This document shows, one piece after another, positions 1 to 9,932 of a stretch of 64,000 bases of DNA. Each line of letters opens with the position of its first letter. Position 1 is the stretch's first letter. Below the pieces are notes generated by a model that was not told the DNA's origin, made no database searches, and was given only the letters and a program-made list of their open reading frames with translations. The translations under genes and the position numbers were made by a program. This DNA is from JALYLC01 sp035696365 (GTDB taxonomy: Bacteria > Actinomycetota > Thermoleophilia > Gaiellales > JALYLC01). Location: positions 62,001 through 126,000 of the forward strand of contig DASRQS010000050.1 in assembly GCA_035696365.1 (NCBI GenBank), given 5' to 3'.

Positions 1-188
1 TCTACCTGCTCGGTCGCCCCGCGATGTCGACGCGGCAAAAGTGGGTGTCGTTCTTCGTCGGCACTCCCGGAGCGATCGTGCTCAACCTCGTGCTGCTCTC
101 GCCCACTCGCTACTGGGCGCTCGCGAAGCTCTTCGACAACCGCTGGCAGACGCGCCAGGCACCTGAGACTGCGGCCGAGCTCACGTGA
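1..188 (+). CDS. C-terminal end of a probable family 2 glycosyltransferase (partial)
   Basis: Only the last 61 codons are in the window; the reading frame enters at base 3 and stops with TGA at 186-188. The piece contains one hydrophobic helix (around VGTPGAIVLNLVLL) followed by a basic tail ending in a W-x-T-R motif (RWQTR). Processive membrane glycosyltransferases of the hyaluronan/chitin/PgaC type often end in this way. The next gene, a polysaccharide deacetylase, overlaps it by GTGA, and a synthase plus deacetylase is a common exopolysaccharide pairing. The identification rests on a short tail and on context, so another membrane protein is possible. Confidence 0.4.
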   Translation, partial: YLLGRPAMSTRQKWVSFFVGTPGAIVLNLVLLSPTRYWALAKLFDNRWQTRQAPETAAELT

Positions 189-1648
189 CGAGCCGCATCG
201 CAGCAGTGGCGCTCGCGCTCGTGGCAGTGCTGTGCTCGTTCGCGCCGGCTGCGCAGGCGGCTCCCTCGAAGAGGACCACCGTCGTCTCGATCACCTTCGA
301 CGATGGCTTCGCGAGCCAGATGCGGGCCGCGCCCATCCTCGAGCACTATGGCGTTCACGCGACGTTCTACGTCAACAGCGAGTTGCTCAATGCAGCCAAT
401 CGCCTGACATTTGCGCAGGTACGCGCGCTCGCTGCCGCGGGCAACGAGATCGGCGGTCACACGAGCGATCACACCAGCCTGGTCTCCGTCGATGCCGCCG
501 AGGGCACCCGGCAGGTCTGCAACGACCGCGTCGCGCTGACCCAGATCACCGGGCGCGCACCGCGCTCGTTCGCCTACCCGTACGGGGCGTCCAATCGCGC
601 GACGGAGCGGCTCGTCGAGCACTGTGGCTATTCATCTGCCCGCATCGTCGGCGGGCTTACCTGCCCACGATGCGCGCGCGCCGAATCGCTCGCGCCGGCC
701 AGCCGCTTTCACGTGAGGACGTCGTATTCGTTCGTCGAGAGCACGCGCATCGCAGACGCGAAGCGCGCGATCCGGCAGGTCGCCCGGCACGGCGGCGGAT
801 GGGTGCCGCTCGTCTTTCACGAGGTGTGCAATCGCTGCTCGGCGATGGGTGTTCGCCCCGGCGAGCTGCGCTCCCTGCTCGCCTGGATCTCGGCGCGCCG
901 GTCTCACGGCCTCGTCGTGCGTACCGTGGGCGCAGTCGTCGGCGGACCGGCGCTGCCGGTCGTGCGGGCGCCTGTCCATCTCGGTCCTTACGCGCAAGTG
1001 GCGAATGCTCGGCTTGCTCAGCCCGGCACGGCAGAGGGCCATGGGCCGGACGTGGGGGGCGACGGAGTGGACGCGCAGGAGGCAACTCGCTGCTGGCGGC
1101 GCGCCGGCTACGGCGTGAGCCACGTCACGTGGACGCGCCGGCCTGTGGGGATCCGCGGATCCATGGCGGAGACCATCGCCGTGACCGGCTACGTGTCGGG
1201 GGACCGCAAGCTCATCATTCGCCCCGATGGCGGGTCCTGCTCCGTGCGCGTCCAGAGCGGCGCCACGTACCGGCTCTGGGTGTGGTACCGGGCGACGGCG
1301 CCCATCTCACTCGCCGCCTACGTCCGCAACTCCGCCGGACGCTGGCGCTACTGGGCGAATTCCTCCGCAGCGCGGCCGTCGAGGGGCTGGTCGAAGCTGT
1401 GGTTCGATCTCCCGCCCGTGCCGGCAGGCGTTGGCAACATCAGCTTCGGCGCCACGATCGCGGGCAATGGCCGGATGACCGTCGACAACTTCGGCATCGC
1501 TGCGGCGCCGCGCCAGGCCGCTTCGACCGCGCTCGGACTGGGCATCAGCAACCGCTCGCTCGTGGGGAGCCTGCTGCTCGGGTTCGTGCTGATGCCGGTG
1601 GTGGGCGCAGCCGCCTACGACCGCCTTCGCCGCCGGCCGCCGGTCTGA
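185..1648 (+). CDS. Secreted polysaccharide deacetylase with C-terminal anchor
   Basis: 487 aa. A signal peptide covers about residues 1-26 (ends AQA-AP). The NodB-type deacetylase domain follows, with the metal-site TFDDG motif at residues 37-41, the HxxxH metal ligands at His92 and His96 (HTSDH), and a YPYG strand. Members of this family remove N- or O-acetyl groups from extracellular polysaccharide. After about residue 250 comes a beta-rich region that looks like a carbohydrate-binding module, and near residues 460-478 a single hydrophobic helix followed by arginines, so the protein is probably anchored outside the membrane. The GTG start overlaps the upstream glycosyltransferase stop (GTGA), implying coupled translation. 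The substrate is unknown. Confidence 0.85.
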   Translation: MTSRIAAVALALVAVLCSFAPAAQAAPSKRTTVVSITFDDGFASQMRAAPILEHYGVHATFYVNSELLNAANRLTFAQVRALAAAGNEIGGHTSDHTSLVSVDAAEGTRQVCNDRVALTQITGRAPRSFAYPYGASNRATERLVEHCGYSSARIVGGLTCPRCARAESLAPASRFHVRTSYSFVESTRIADAKRAIRQVARHGGGWVPLVFHEVCNRCSAMGVRPGELRSLLAWISARRSHGLVVRTVGAVVGGPALPVVRAPVHLGPYAQVANARLAQPGTAEGHGPDVGGDGVDAQEATRCWRRAGYGVSHVTWTRRPVGIRGSMAETIAVTGYVSGDRKLIIRPDGGSCSVRVQSGATYRLWVWYRATAPISLAAYVRNSAGRWRYWANSSAARPSRGWSKLWFDLPPVPAGVGNISFGATIAGNGRMTVDNFGIAAAPRQAASTALGLGISNRSLVGSLLLGFVLMPVVGAAAYDRLRRRPPV

Positions 1649-1670
1649 GCCCCGGCAGTCCTACGCGGTC

Positions 1671-1690
1671 TCGCCACCCTCAGGGGGCGA
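1671..1690 (+). terminator. Candidate hairpin after the deacetylase gene
   Basis: The sequence TCGCC-a-CCC-tca-GGGGGCGA can form an 8-bp GC-rich stem with one bulged A and a 3-nt loop, 22 nt after the stop codon. There is no T-run after it, so if it works as a terminator it would not be a classical intrinsic one. Confidence 0.3.
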
Positions 1691-1838
1691 AGGCCGTCAA
1701 GCGCTGCCCGCAGGATCGGCTCCAGGTAGCTGGCGTCCCTGTGAATCCTGGCGCTGGAGGAACGCGCGTGCGTCGAGCCTCGCGTCGCCCGCGCAGGGCT
1801 GACGCGCCTTGTTGATGCGGCGGGCCTCCGATCAAGGC

Positions 1839-1844
1839 TAGCCT
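1839..1844 (+). promoter_or_regulatory. TAGCCT -10-like hexamer, leaderless spacing
   Basis: TAGCCT lies 7 nt before the GTG start at 1852 and there is no Shine-Dalgarno sequence. It is one of seven TAGnnT hexamers in this window placed 6-9 nt before a start codon, so transcription probably begins at or next to the start codon. Confidence 0.45.
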
Positions 1845-1851
1845 AGGTGGC

Positions 1852-2295
1852 GTGCCGCCACTGCCGCCGTCAACGTTCACGAAGCGCTGCGCGATCCGCG
1901 GGCGCGACGTGGACGGTGTCAGGCATCCCAAGAGTTCGGAATCGCCGAGTTATGTCAACAACTCCGCCTATCTGACCTATCTCGAGGAGACGCGCGACGA
2001 GTGGTTCCTCGAGGTGCTCGGCAACGGCCTGCTGCTGCTGGATTTCGTGCTCGCGCGCAGCGCACTCGACTTCCGCTCGCCGCTGACCCAGGACGACGGC
2101 GGCGTGGACGTCGAGGTGCGCGCCACGCGCGTCGCCACCTCGAGCGTGACGATGGCCGAGAAGATCACCGCCGTGCGCGATGGACGCCTCGCAGCCGAGG
2201 CCGAGTCGGTGGTCGTGTACATCGACCGCGAGACCGGCAAGTCGCGTCCGATGACCGACGAGATTCGCACCGCGTTCAACCGCTGGCTGCTCTGA
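1852..2295 (+). CDS. Hot-dog fold acyl-CoA thioesterase-like protein
   Basis: 147 aa, about the normal length of a YbgC/4-hydroxybenzoyl-CoA thioesterase. The N-terminal family pattern (R-x-x-D-x-D-x-x-x-H, then V-N-N-x-x-Y-x-x-Y-x-E-x-x-R) is recognisable as RGRDVDGVRH and later YVNNSAYLTYLEETR. Between the His and the VNN there are about nine extra residues (PKSSESPSY), encoded by noticeably AT-richer DNA at roughly 1927-1953. In the family these two parts are adjacent and form the active-site loop. The enzyme may hydrolyse an acyl-CoA thioester, but the insertion makes its activity uncertain. Its last 20 bp overlap the end of the convergent hyuB1. Confidence 0.6.
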   Translation: MPPLPPSTFTKRCAIRGRDVDGVRHPKSSESPSYVNNSAYLTYLEETRDEWFLEVLGNGLLLLDFVLARSALDFRSPLTQDDGGVDVEVRATRVATSSVTMAEKITAVRDGRLAAEAESVVVYIDRETGKSRPMTDEIRTAFNRWLL

Positions 2296-4057
2296 GCGTC
2301 CCGGTCTCGGCCTCGTCGATCTCGTAGCGCGCGGCGTCCTCGTCGATCACCTTGACGGCCACGCCGTAGTGGTCGCGCGCCGCCTCGATGCTCACGAAGC
2401 CGTCGATCACGTCCTCGAGCACCCACTCGGCCGGCCGCGAGCGCGGGTCCTGCCAGCCGCCGCCGCCGCCCTCCCAGAAGCGGATCGTGCGGCTCTTGCC
2501 CGCGTGCACGCCCGAGCGCATCACGCCCACCTCGAATTCGTCGGGCCCGCCGGCGTCGTAGATCAGGCCACTGCCGAGCGCGGGCAGGCCGCCCTCCCAG
2601 CCCCACACCGGGATCACCCCGCGGCTGCCGAGCACCGAGAGCGTCGCATCGCCGTGCGTCAGCTCGAAGTCGCGCGCGACTCCCATGCCGCCGCGATGGC
2701 GCCCGGCACCGGCCGAGTCGGTGATGAACTCGTAGCAGTGCGTGATGATCGGATACACGCGCTCCTGCACCTCGACGGGCTCGTTGCGCGTGCCCGACGC
2801 GTACAGGCTGATGGCCGTGTGGTTGTCCTTCTTGCCCGGACGCGCGCCGTAGCCGCCCTCCTTCCAGAGGTACATCACGAAGTCGCGGCCGTAGCCCTCG
2901 CGCGCGTCGAACCCGCCCACGACCATGTTCGTCATGTTCCCCGAGCAGGCCATCGAGCGCTCGGGCACGACCTGCAGGTAGCAGCCGAAGATGCACGCGG
3001 TGATGACCTCGTACGAGGTCGCGAAGGCGCCGCTGATCGGCCGCGGGAACTGGGCGTTCGTGACCAGCCCCTCGGGGTTGATCGTGTCGATCGCGTTGTA
3101 GATGCCCTCGCTGGCGGGGACGTGCGGGAAGATCGCCTTCGTCGCGACGACGAGCGCCGACTGCGCCATCGAGCGCGTCGAGTTGATCGCCCCCTGCGCC
3201 TCGGGGTCGCTGCCGGAGAGGTCGTAGAGCGCCCGGTCGCCGTCGATCGTGATCGAGACCTTGATCTTGACGGGCGTCTCGCGGTCGCCGATCGGGTCGA
3301 AGTCGATCGCGTCCTCGAAGCTGTACGTGCCGTCGGGCAGTTTGCGGAACTCCTCGCGCAGCAGCGCCTCGGAGTAGTGGATCAGCTCGTCCATCTCGGA
3401 CTTGATGAGCGCCAGGCCGTACTTGTCGATCAAGCTCTGCAGCCGCGCCTCGCCGGTGCGACAGGAGGCGATCTGCGCGAAGACGTCGCCCTGCGTCGTG
3501 TCGGGCACGCGCACGTTGCGCAGGATGAAGCGCATGACCTCGTCGTCCAGCTCGCCCTCGCGCACGAGGTGGATCGGCGTGATGTAGAGCGCCTCGCCGT
3601 AGGTCGAGGCCGCCTCGGCGTGGAAGCTGCCCGGCACCGGGCCGCCGGCGTCCGACCAGTGGGCCGAGTTCTGTACGAACGCGATCAGCTCGCCAGCTCG
3701 GAACACGGGCATGATCGTGCGCACGTCTTGGCAGTGCGTTCCGCCGATGAAGGCGTCGTTCATGATGAAGAGGTCGCCCTCGTGGATCTGCTCCTTGCCG
3801 ACCCACTCGATGACGCCCTTGACCGTGAACGGCAGCGTGCCGACGTGCGCCGGCAGGTCGTCCTTGCCCTCCGCGATCATGCGTCCGTGGGCGTCGCAAA
3901 TGGCGGCGCTGAAGTCGCGGCCCTCGCTGACGACGAGCGAGTGGCCGACGCGCTCGAGCATGAGGCCCATCTCGTCGACGACGCTCATGAAGGCGTTGCG
4001 GAGCACCTCGAACGTGATCGGGTCGATCTGCCCCGGCCGGATGCTGCTGTCGCTCAT
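2276..4057 (-). CDS. hyuB: HyuB-type subunit, pair 1
   Basis: 593 aa, hydantoinase B/oxoprolinase (HyuB) family. It opens with the family start DPITFEVLRNAF near residue 11, has the conserved NDAFIGGTH segment near residue 95, and ends with a glycine-rich run followed by WQDP; most relatives in this window have YGDP there. HyuB works with HyuA as an ATP-dependent enzyme on cyclic amides (hydantoins, 5-oxoproline, lactams) or, in the acetone carboxylase branch, as a carboxylase. The start codon shares ATGA with the hyuA1 stop, so the two are co-translated. Its 3' end overlaps the convergent thioesterase gene by 20 bp. The substrate cannot be read from sequence. Confidence 0.88.
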   Translation of the reverse strand: MSDSSIRPGQIDPITFEVLRNAFMSVVDEMGLMLERVGHSLVVSEGRDFSAAICDAHGRMIAEGKDDLPAHVGTLPFTVKGVIEWVGKEQIHEGDLFIMNDAFIGGTHCQDVRTIMPVFRAGELIAFVQNSAHWSDAGGPVPGSFHAEAASTYGEALYITPIHLVREGELDDEVMRFILRNVRVPDTTQGDVFAQIASCRTGEARLQSLIDKYGLALIKSEMDELIHYSEALLREEFRKLPDGTYSFEDAIDFDPIGDRETPVKIKVSITIDGDRALYDLSGSDPEAQGAINSTRSMAQSALVVATKAIFPHVPASEGIYNAIDTINPEGLVTNAQFPRPISGAFATSYEVITACIFGCYLQVVPERSMACSGNMTNMVVGGFDAREGYGRDFVMYLWKEGGYGARPGKKDNHTAISLYASGTRNEPVEVQERVYPIITHCYEFITDSAGAGRHRGGMGVARDFELTHGDATLSVLGSRGVIPVWGWEGGLPALGSGLIYDAGGPDEFEVGVMRSGVHAGKSRTIRFWEGGGGGWQDPRSRPAEWVLEDVIDGFVSIEAARDHYGVAVKVIDEDAARYEIDEAETGTLRAASG

Positions 4058-6111
4058 CGGGAGACCTCCGCGTCGGGGTGGAGCGTGATCAGGATGTTGC
4101 CCACCGCGTCGACCGCGGCGCTCGTGCCGGGTGGCAGCACGACGGTGCTGTCGAGCTCCTCCACGATGCAGGGGCCGTCGAAGGAGTCGCCGGCCTTCAG
4201 GCCTGTGCGGTCGAGCACCGGCGTCGCCACCCAGCCCGGCCCCTCGAAGTGCACCTTGCGCTCGCGCGCGGCCAGCGCCACGCGGTCCGTGCCGGCGTGC
4301 CGGATCGAGCTCAAGTCGGGCTTCTCGCGCGCGCCGCGGGCGCTGATGCGCAGCGTCGAGGTCTCGACCGGCGACTCGGGGTGTGAGTAGCGGTACTGGC
4401 GCAGGTGCTCGTCGTGGAAGCTCGCGACGGCTGCCGTGAAGCCACTCGCGCTGACCTCCGGCAACGGCACCGTGACCGAGTGGAGCTGCCCGACGTAACG
4501 GATGTCGACGGCGTTCTCGACGGCGATCTCGGAGCGGGCGACGCCCTGGCGGACGAGGTTGCCGACCACGCGCTCGGCCATCTCCGCGTAGATGCGGCCC
4601 GCGTCGGCCATGTCGATCTCGTGCTCGCGACGGACGTAGGCCCACGAGAAGTCGTCGAGCGGGTCGACGAAAAGCAGCCCCATGGCGCTCGTCACGCCGG
4701 GGAACGGCGGGACGATCACGTCGGGCATCTGCAGCTCGCGCGCCAGGTCGACACCGTGCAGCGCGCCCGCGCCGCCGAACGCGACGAGACCGAACTCGCG
4801 TGGGTCGAAGCCGCTCTCCACCGTCACGAGGCGGATCGCCTTGACCATGTTGGCGTTCGCGATTCTGAGCACGCCCTCGGCGGCGTCCTCGAGGCTGAGG
4901 CCGAGCGGCTCGGCGATCTTGCGCCGGAGCGCGTCGGCCGAGCGCTCGACGTCGAGCTCCATGCGGCCCTCGAGGAAGAGGTCGTTGCTGACGCGGCCGA
5001 GCACGAGCTGGGCGTCGGTGTTGGTCGGCTCGGTGCCGCCCTTGCCGTAGCAGGCGGGCCCGGGATCGGCGCCCGCGCTTTGCGGGCCGCTGCGCGGGTA
5101 GCCGGCCGGGTCGAGCCACGCGATCGAGCCGCCGCCAGCACCGATCGAGACGACGTCGATGCTGGGGAAGCGGATCGGCATGCCCCACTCGAGGTCGAAC
5201 GAGCGCGTCAGCTGCGGCTCGCCGTCGCGCACGACGGCGATGTCCGCACTCGTGCCACCCATGTCGAAGCCGACGACGTTGGAGCGGCCCGCGGAGGCAG
5301 CGACCGCCGCGGCCGCGATCACGCCGGCCGCCGGGCCCGAGTTGAGCGTCTTGACCGCCACTCCCTTGGCGTAGTCGGTCGTCATCGTGCCGCCGCCGTT
5401 GTGCATGACGAGCACGACGTCGGCCTTGAAGCCGGCCTCGCCGAGCCCCTCCTCGAGCGTGTCCATGTAATTGCGCAGCACGGGCGCGCAGTAGGCGTTC
5501 GCGACGGTCGTCGCGGTGCGCTCGAACTCCGGCGGCTCGGGCAGGATGTCCGTGGAGAGCGAGACGTGCAGCCCGGGCAGCTCCTCCAGGAGGATCTCCC
5601 GCGCTCGGCGCTCGTGGGCGGGATTCATGTGGGCGTTGATCAGGCAGATCGCGACGGACTCGACCTCGCGCGCCCGCAGCTTGCGGGCGACGGCGCGCAC
5701 GGAGTCCTCGTCGAGCGGCGTCACGACGGCGCCCGAGTAGTCGACGCGCTCGTCGATCTCCAGCCGGTGGCGGCGGCGGATCAGCGGCTCGGGCGGGTCC
5801 CAGAGGATGTCGTACAGCTCCGCGCGATTCGCGCGCCGGATCTCGAGCACGTCGCGGAACCCCCGCGTCGTGACCAGTGCCGAATGCGCGCCGGCACGCG
5901 TGATCACCGCGTTCGTCGTGACGGTCGTGCCGTGGAACAGCGTCGTCACCTCGGACGGCTCGATGCCGAGCGCGCGCACGCCCTCGACCACGCCGAGATC
6001 GAAGCGCGGAGGCGTCGACGGCACCTTCGCGACGCGCGACTCGCCCGTCTCGCTGACGGCGAAGACATCGGTGAACGTGCCTCCCGTATCGCAGCCGACA
6101 ATCCAGCTCAC
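4054..6111 (-). CDS. hyuA: HyuA-type ATPase subunit, pair 1
   Basis: 685 aa from a GTG start. The first phosphate-binding motif is DTGGTFTD at residues 8-15 and the second is DMGGTSAD starting at Asp283, as in the ASKHA-fold HyuA/oxoprolinase family. A glycine-rich GAGGGSIAW segment and the AGADPGPACYG motif follow. HyuA binds and splits ATP to activate the substrate carbonyl. I chose GTG at 6111 because it places the motif at the same distance as in the other five HyuAs and has a GAGGGGG ribosome site just upstream; in-frame ATGs at 6135 and 6153 are alternatives. The gene is translationally coupled to hyuB1. Confidence 0.88.
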   Translation of the reverse strand: MSWIVGCDTGGTFTDVFAVSETGESRVAKVPSTPPRFDLGVVEGVRALGIEPSEVTTLFHGTTVTTNAVITRAGAHSALVTTRGFRDVLEIRRANRAELYDILWDPPEPLIRRRHRLEIDERVDYSGAVVTPLDEDSVRAVARKLRAREVESVAICLINAHMNPAHERRAREILLEELPGLHVSLSTDILPEPPEFERTATTVANAYCAPVLRNYMDTLEEGLGEAGFKADVVLVMHNGGGTMTTDYAKGVAVKTLNSGPAAGVIAAAAVAASAGRSNVVGFDMGGTSADIAVVRDGEPQLTRSFDLEWGMPIRFPSIDVVSIGAGGGSIAWLDPAGYPRSGPQSAGADPGPACYGKGGTEPTNTDAQLVLGRVSNDLFLEGRMELDVERSADALRRKIAEPLGLSLEDAAEGVLRIANANMVKAIRLVTVESGFDPREFGLVAFGGAGALHGVDLARELQMPDVIVPPFPGVTSAMGLLFVDPLDDFSWAYVRREHEIDMADAGRIYAEMAERVVGNLVRQGVARSEIAVENAVDIRYVGQLHSVTVPLPEVSASGFTAAVASFHDEHLRQYRYSHPESPVETSTLRISARGAREKPDLSSIRHAGTDRVALAARERKVHFEGPGWVATPVLDRTGLKAGDSFDGPCIVEELDSTVVLPPGTSAAVDAVGNILITLHPDAEVSR

Positions 6112-6177
6112 GGTGCCCCCTCGTGGGAACTCCATCCATGCCGAGCCGAACATAGGGCCCGGCTGGAGGCGCGCACC

Positions 6178-6204
6178 ATCGGCCAGGTGGCTATCGGTCA
6201 GGTG
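6178..6204. promoter_or_regulatory. Direct repeats in the hyuA1/oxidoreductase divergent region
   Basis: ATCGGCCAGGTG (6178-6189) and ATCGGTCAGGTG (6193-6204) match at 11 of 12 bases with a 15-bp period, in the 136-bp region between the divergent hyuA1 and the flavin oxidoreductase gene. They could be an operator for either transcript. No protein partner can be assigned. Confidence 0.25.
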
Positions 6205-6247
6205 ACTTGACGCAAACCGAGCTCGACGTGCGACCATCCCGGTCCTG

Positions 6248-7264
6248 ATGGATTTCGGACTGACGATGCCGACGCACGGGCTGCTGATGCGCGATGAGCG
6301 CGACTTCTACCTGCAGAAGCTCCCGGCGCACGAGATGCGCCCGGTCGAGGTCGCGCAGCTGGCCGAGCGGCTCGGCTACCACTCGGTGTGGTTCTCGGAC
6401 CACGTCTGCATGGGACGCGACGAGGGCGCGTTCCACACGGCCAACATGTCCGGCACCCGCGCCTACCCGAACCAGCCGACGATGCTCGACATGATCGCGA
6501 CGATGGGCGCGATCGCCGGGCCGACGAGCACGATCCGCATGGCCTCGTCGGTCTGGATCGCGCCCTACCGCCACCCGCTCGTCGCGGCGCATCAGCTGGC
6601 GACGGTCGACGTGCTCTCGGACGGCCGCCTGATCGTCGGCGTGGGCAGCGGCTGGGATCCGCAGGAGTTCGCCGCCGTGGGCGGCAACTACGAGAACCGC
6701 GGCTCGGTCACCGAGGAGCAGATCGAGATCTTCAAGCACGCCTGGAGCGAGCCCTACGTCGACTTCCACGGCCGCTTCTACGAGATCACCGACGTCTCGC
6801 TCGAGCCCAAGCCGGTGCAGAAGCCCCACCCGCCGCTGGTCTTCGGCGCCGTCAGCGACATAGGCGCGCGCCGGGCAGCGCGCACGTGCGACGGCATCTA
6901 CCCGATGTTCCTCGACAGCTACGGCGACCCGGGTCGCTTCGAGCACCTGCGCGACGCGGTGCTGCATGAGGCCGAGCGCATCGGCCGCGACGTCTCGGAG
7001 TTCCGTATGTACGCGTTCTGCTCGGGCCTCGTCGTCAGGGCTGCCCACCCCGCGCAACGGGAGTCCCAGCGCATGACGTTGACAGGGTCGGCCGACCAGG
7101 TGCTCTCCGACATCGAGCGCTTCGCCGCGGCCGGCTACTCGCACCTGACGATGCACTTCGACGTGCGCTCGGGGACGATGGACGAGTACCTGGAGATCGC
7201 GACGCGCTTCGCGGAGGACGTCCTGCCGGCCGCGCGCGCGATCACGGCCCGGCCGTTCGCGTAG
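6248..7264 (+). CDS. LLM-class (luciferase-like) flavin/F420-dependent oxidoreductase
   Basis: 338 aa, one luciferase-like TIM-barrel domain over the full length. Family features include the N-terminal DFGLTMPTHG strand, the SVWFSDHV segment, and SDGRLIVGVGSGW followed by the E-x-x-A/G pattern (QEFAAVGGNYENRG). Enzymes of this class use reduced FMN or coenzyme F420; in actinobacteria many are F420-dependent, but the sequence alone does not decide. It is transcribed away from hyuA1 and reads straight into the histidine kinase gene 2 nt downstream, so these three genes probably form one operon. A ring or amide oxidation step linked to the Hyu pathways is plausible but unproven. Confidence 0.82.
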   Translation: MDFGLTMPTHGLLMRDERDFYLQKLPAHEMRPVEVAQLAERLGYHSVWFSDHVCMGRDEGAFHTANMSGTRAYPNQPTMLDMIATMGAIAGPTSTIRMASSVWIAPYRHPLVAAHQLATVDVLSDGRLIVGVGSGWDPQEFAAVGGNYENRGSVTEEQIEIFKHAWSEPYVDFHGRFYEITDVSLEPKPVQKPHPPLVFGAVSDIGARRAARTCDGIYPMFLDSYGDPGRFEHLRDAVLHEAERIGRDVSEFRMYAFCSGLVVRAAHPAQRESQRMTLTGSADQVLSDIERFAAAGYSHLTMHFDVRSGTMDEYLEIATRFAEDVLPAARAITARPFA

Positions 7265-7266
7265 CC

Positions 7267-9144
<1,878 letters not shown>

Positions 9145-9145
9145 G

Positions 9146-9778
9146 ATGGCGGGCGTGACCGTCGTCCTGGCCGACGACCACCCGATCTTCCGAGACGGGC
9201 TGGTGGGGCTGCTCGAGCGAGGCGGCATGGTTGTACTGGCCGCCGTCGAGGATGGCCGCGCAGCGCTCGAGGCGATCCGCGCCCACCAGCCGCAGGTGGC
9301 CATCGTCGACCTCCAGCTGCCCGACATCGACGGCGAGACGGTGATCGACAGCGTCCGGCGCGAGCACCTGCCGACGCGCATCCTCGTGCTCTCGGCCCGC
9401 TCCGACAGCGCCATCGTCTACCGCTGCATCGAGCTCGGCGCCGCCGGCTACCTCCCGAAGCTGACCGCGGGCGATGACATCTGCGCCGCCGTCGCCGCGC
9501 TCGCGCGCGGCGAGAGCGTCGTGCCCGCCGAGCTGCAGGCGGGCCTGGCGAGCGAGATCCGCCTGCGCCGCGAAGACGATCGACCCGTGCTGACACCGCG
9601 CGAGCTCGACGTCATCCGCCTGGCGGCCGACGGGCACTCGAACGCGGAGATCGGCTTGAGGCTGCACGTCAGCACCGCCACGGTGAAAACGCACCTGCAG
9701 CACATCTTCGAGAAGCTCGAGGTGTCGGATCGCTCCGCCGCGGTCGCACAGGCGCTGCGGCGCGGCCTGCTCGCGTAA
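9146..9778 (+). CDS. LuxR/NarL-family response regulator
   Basis: 210 aa. A receiver domain carries the acidic pair near the start (LADDHP) and acceptor Asp55 (IVDLQLPD). The C-terminal LuxR-type helix-turn-helix runs from LTPRELDVIRL through ATVKTHLQHIFEKLEV. Translation is almost coupled to the hybrid kinase (1 nt after its stop), which makes it the probable output of that sensor. The last residues (VSDRSAAVAQALRRGLLA) are nearly identical to those of the two other LuxR regulators in this window, so the three are paralogues. It may control the adjacent importer operon, but no binding site is demonstrated. Confidence 0.9.
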   Translation: MAGVTVVLADDHPIFRDGLVGLLERGGMVVLAAVEDGRAALEAIRAHQPQVAIVDLQLPDIDGETVIDSVRREHLPTRILVLSARSDSAIVYRCIELGAAGYLPKLTAGDDICAAVAALARGESVVPAELQAGLASEIRLRREDDRPVLTPRELDVIRLAADGHSNAEIGLRLHVSTATVKTHLQHIFEKLEVSDRSAAVAQALRRGLLA

Positions 9779-9800
9779 GCCTCTCCTCCTCGCAATGGCC

Positions 9801-9812
9801 GATCAGTTGATC
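9801..9812. promoter_or_regulatory. GATCA-GT-TGATC inverted repeat upstream of livK
   Basis: A perfect 5+5 bp inverted repeat lies in the 154-bp region between the response regulator and livK, 34 bp before the TAGCAT hexamer. It is a candidate operator for the importer; short palindromes also arise by chance. Confidence 0.2.
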
Positions 9813-9845
9813 TAACCGCCCTTACGCGTGCGCGTCTCAACCAGA

Positions 9846-9851
9846 TAGCAT
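9846..9851 (+). promoter_or_regulatory. TAGCAT -10-like element upstream of livK
   Basis: TAGCAT has a weak -35-like TTACGC 18 bp upstream (9822-9827). The start codon is 81 nt downstream and has a strong GAGGAGG ribosome site at 9921-9927, so this would be a conventional leadered promoter for the liv operon. Confidence 0.4.
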
Positions 9852-9932
9852 CGGCGCCCCCGGTTCGCCGTCTGTTGCGCGTTTCCCTCAGAACCGCAGA
9901 CGCAAGGGGCCCACGGCCCAGAGGAGGACTAC

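Noticed and set aside
2369..4390. Long open frame of 673 codons on the plus strand opposite hyuB1/hyuA1
   Set aside because: It is antisense to two clear enzymes. High GC leaves antisense frames open, and the translation is low-complexity (Arg/Ala/Val/Asp-rich) with no domain.
6207..6212. TTGACG as a -35 box for the oxidoreductase gene
   Set aside because: No acceptable -10 occurs 16-18 bp downstream (GCGACC).
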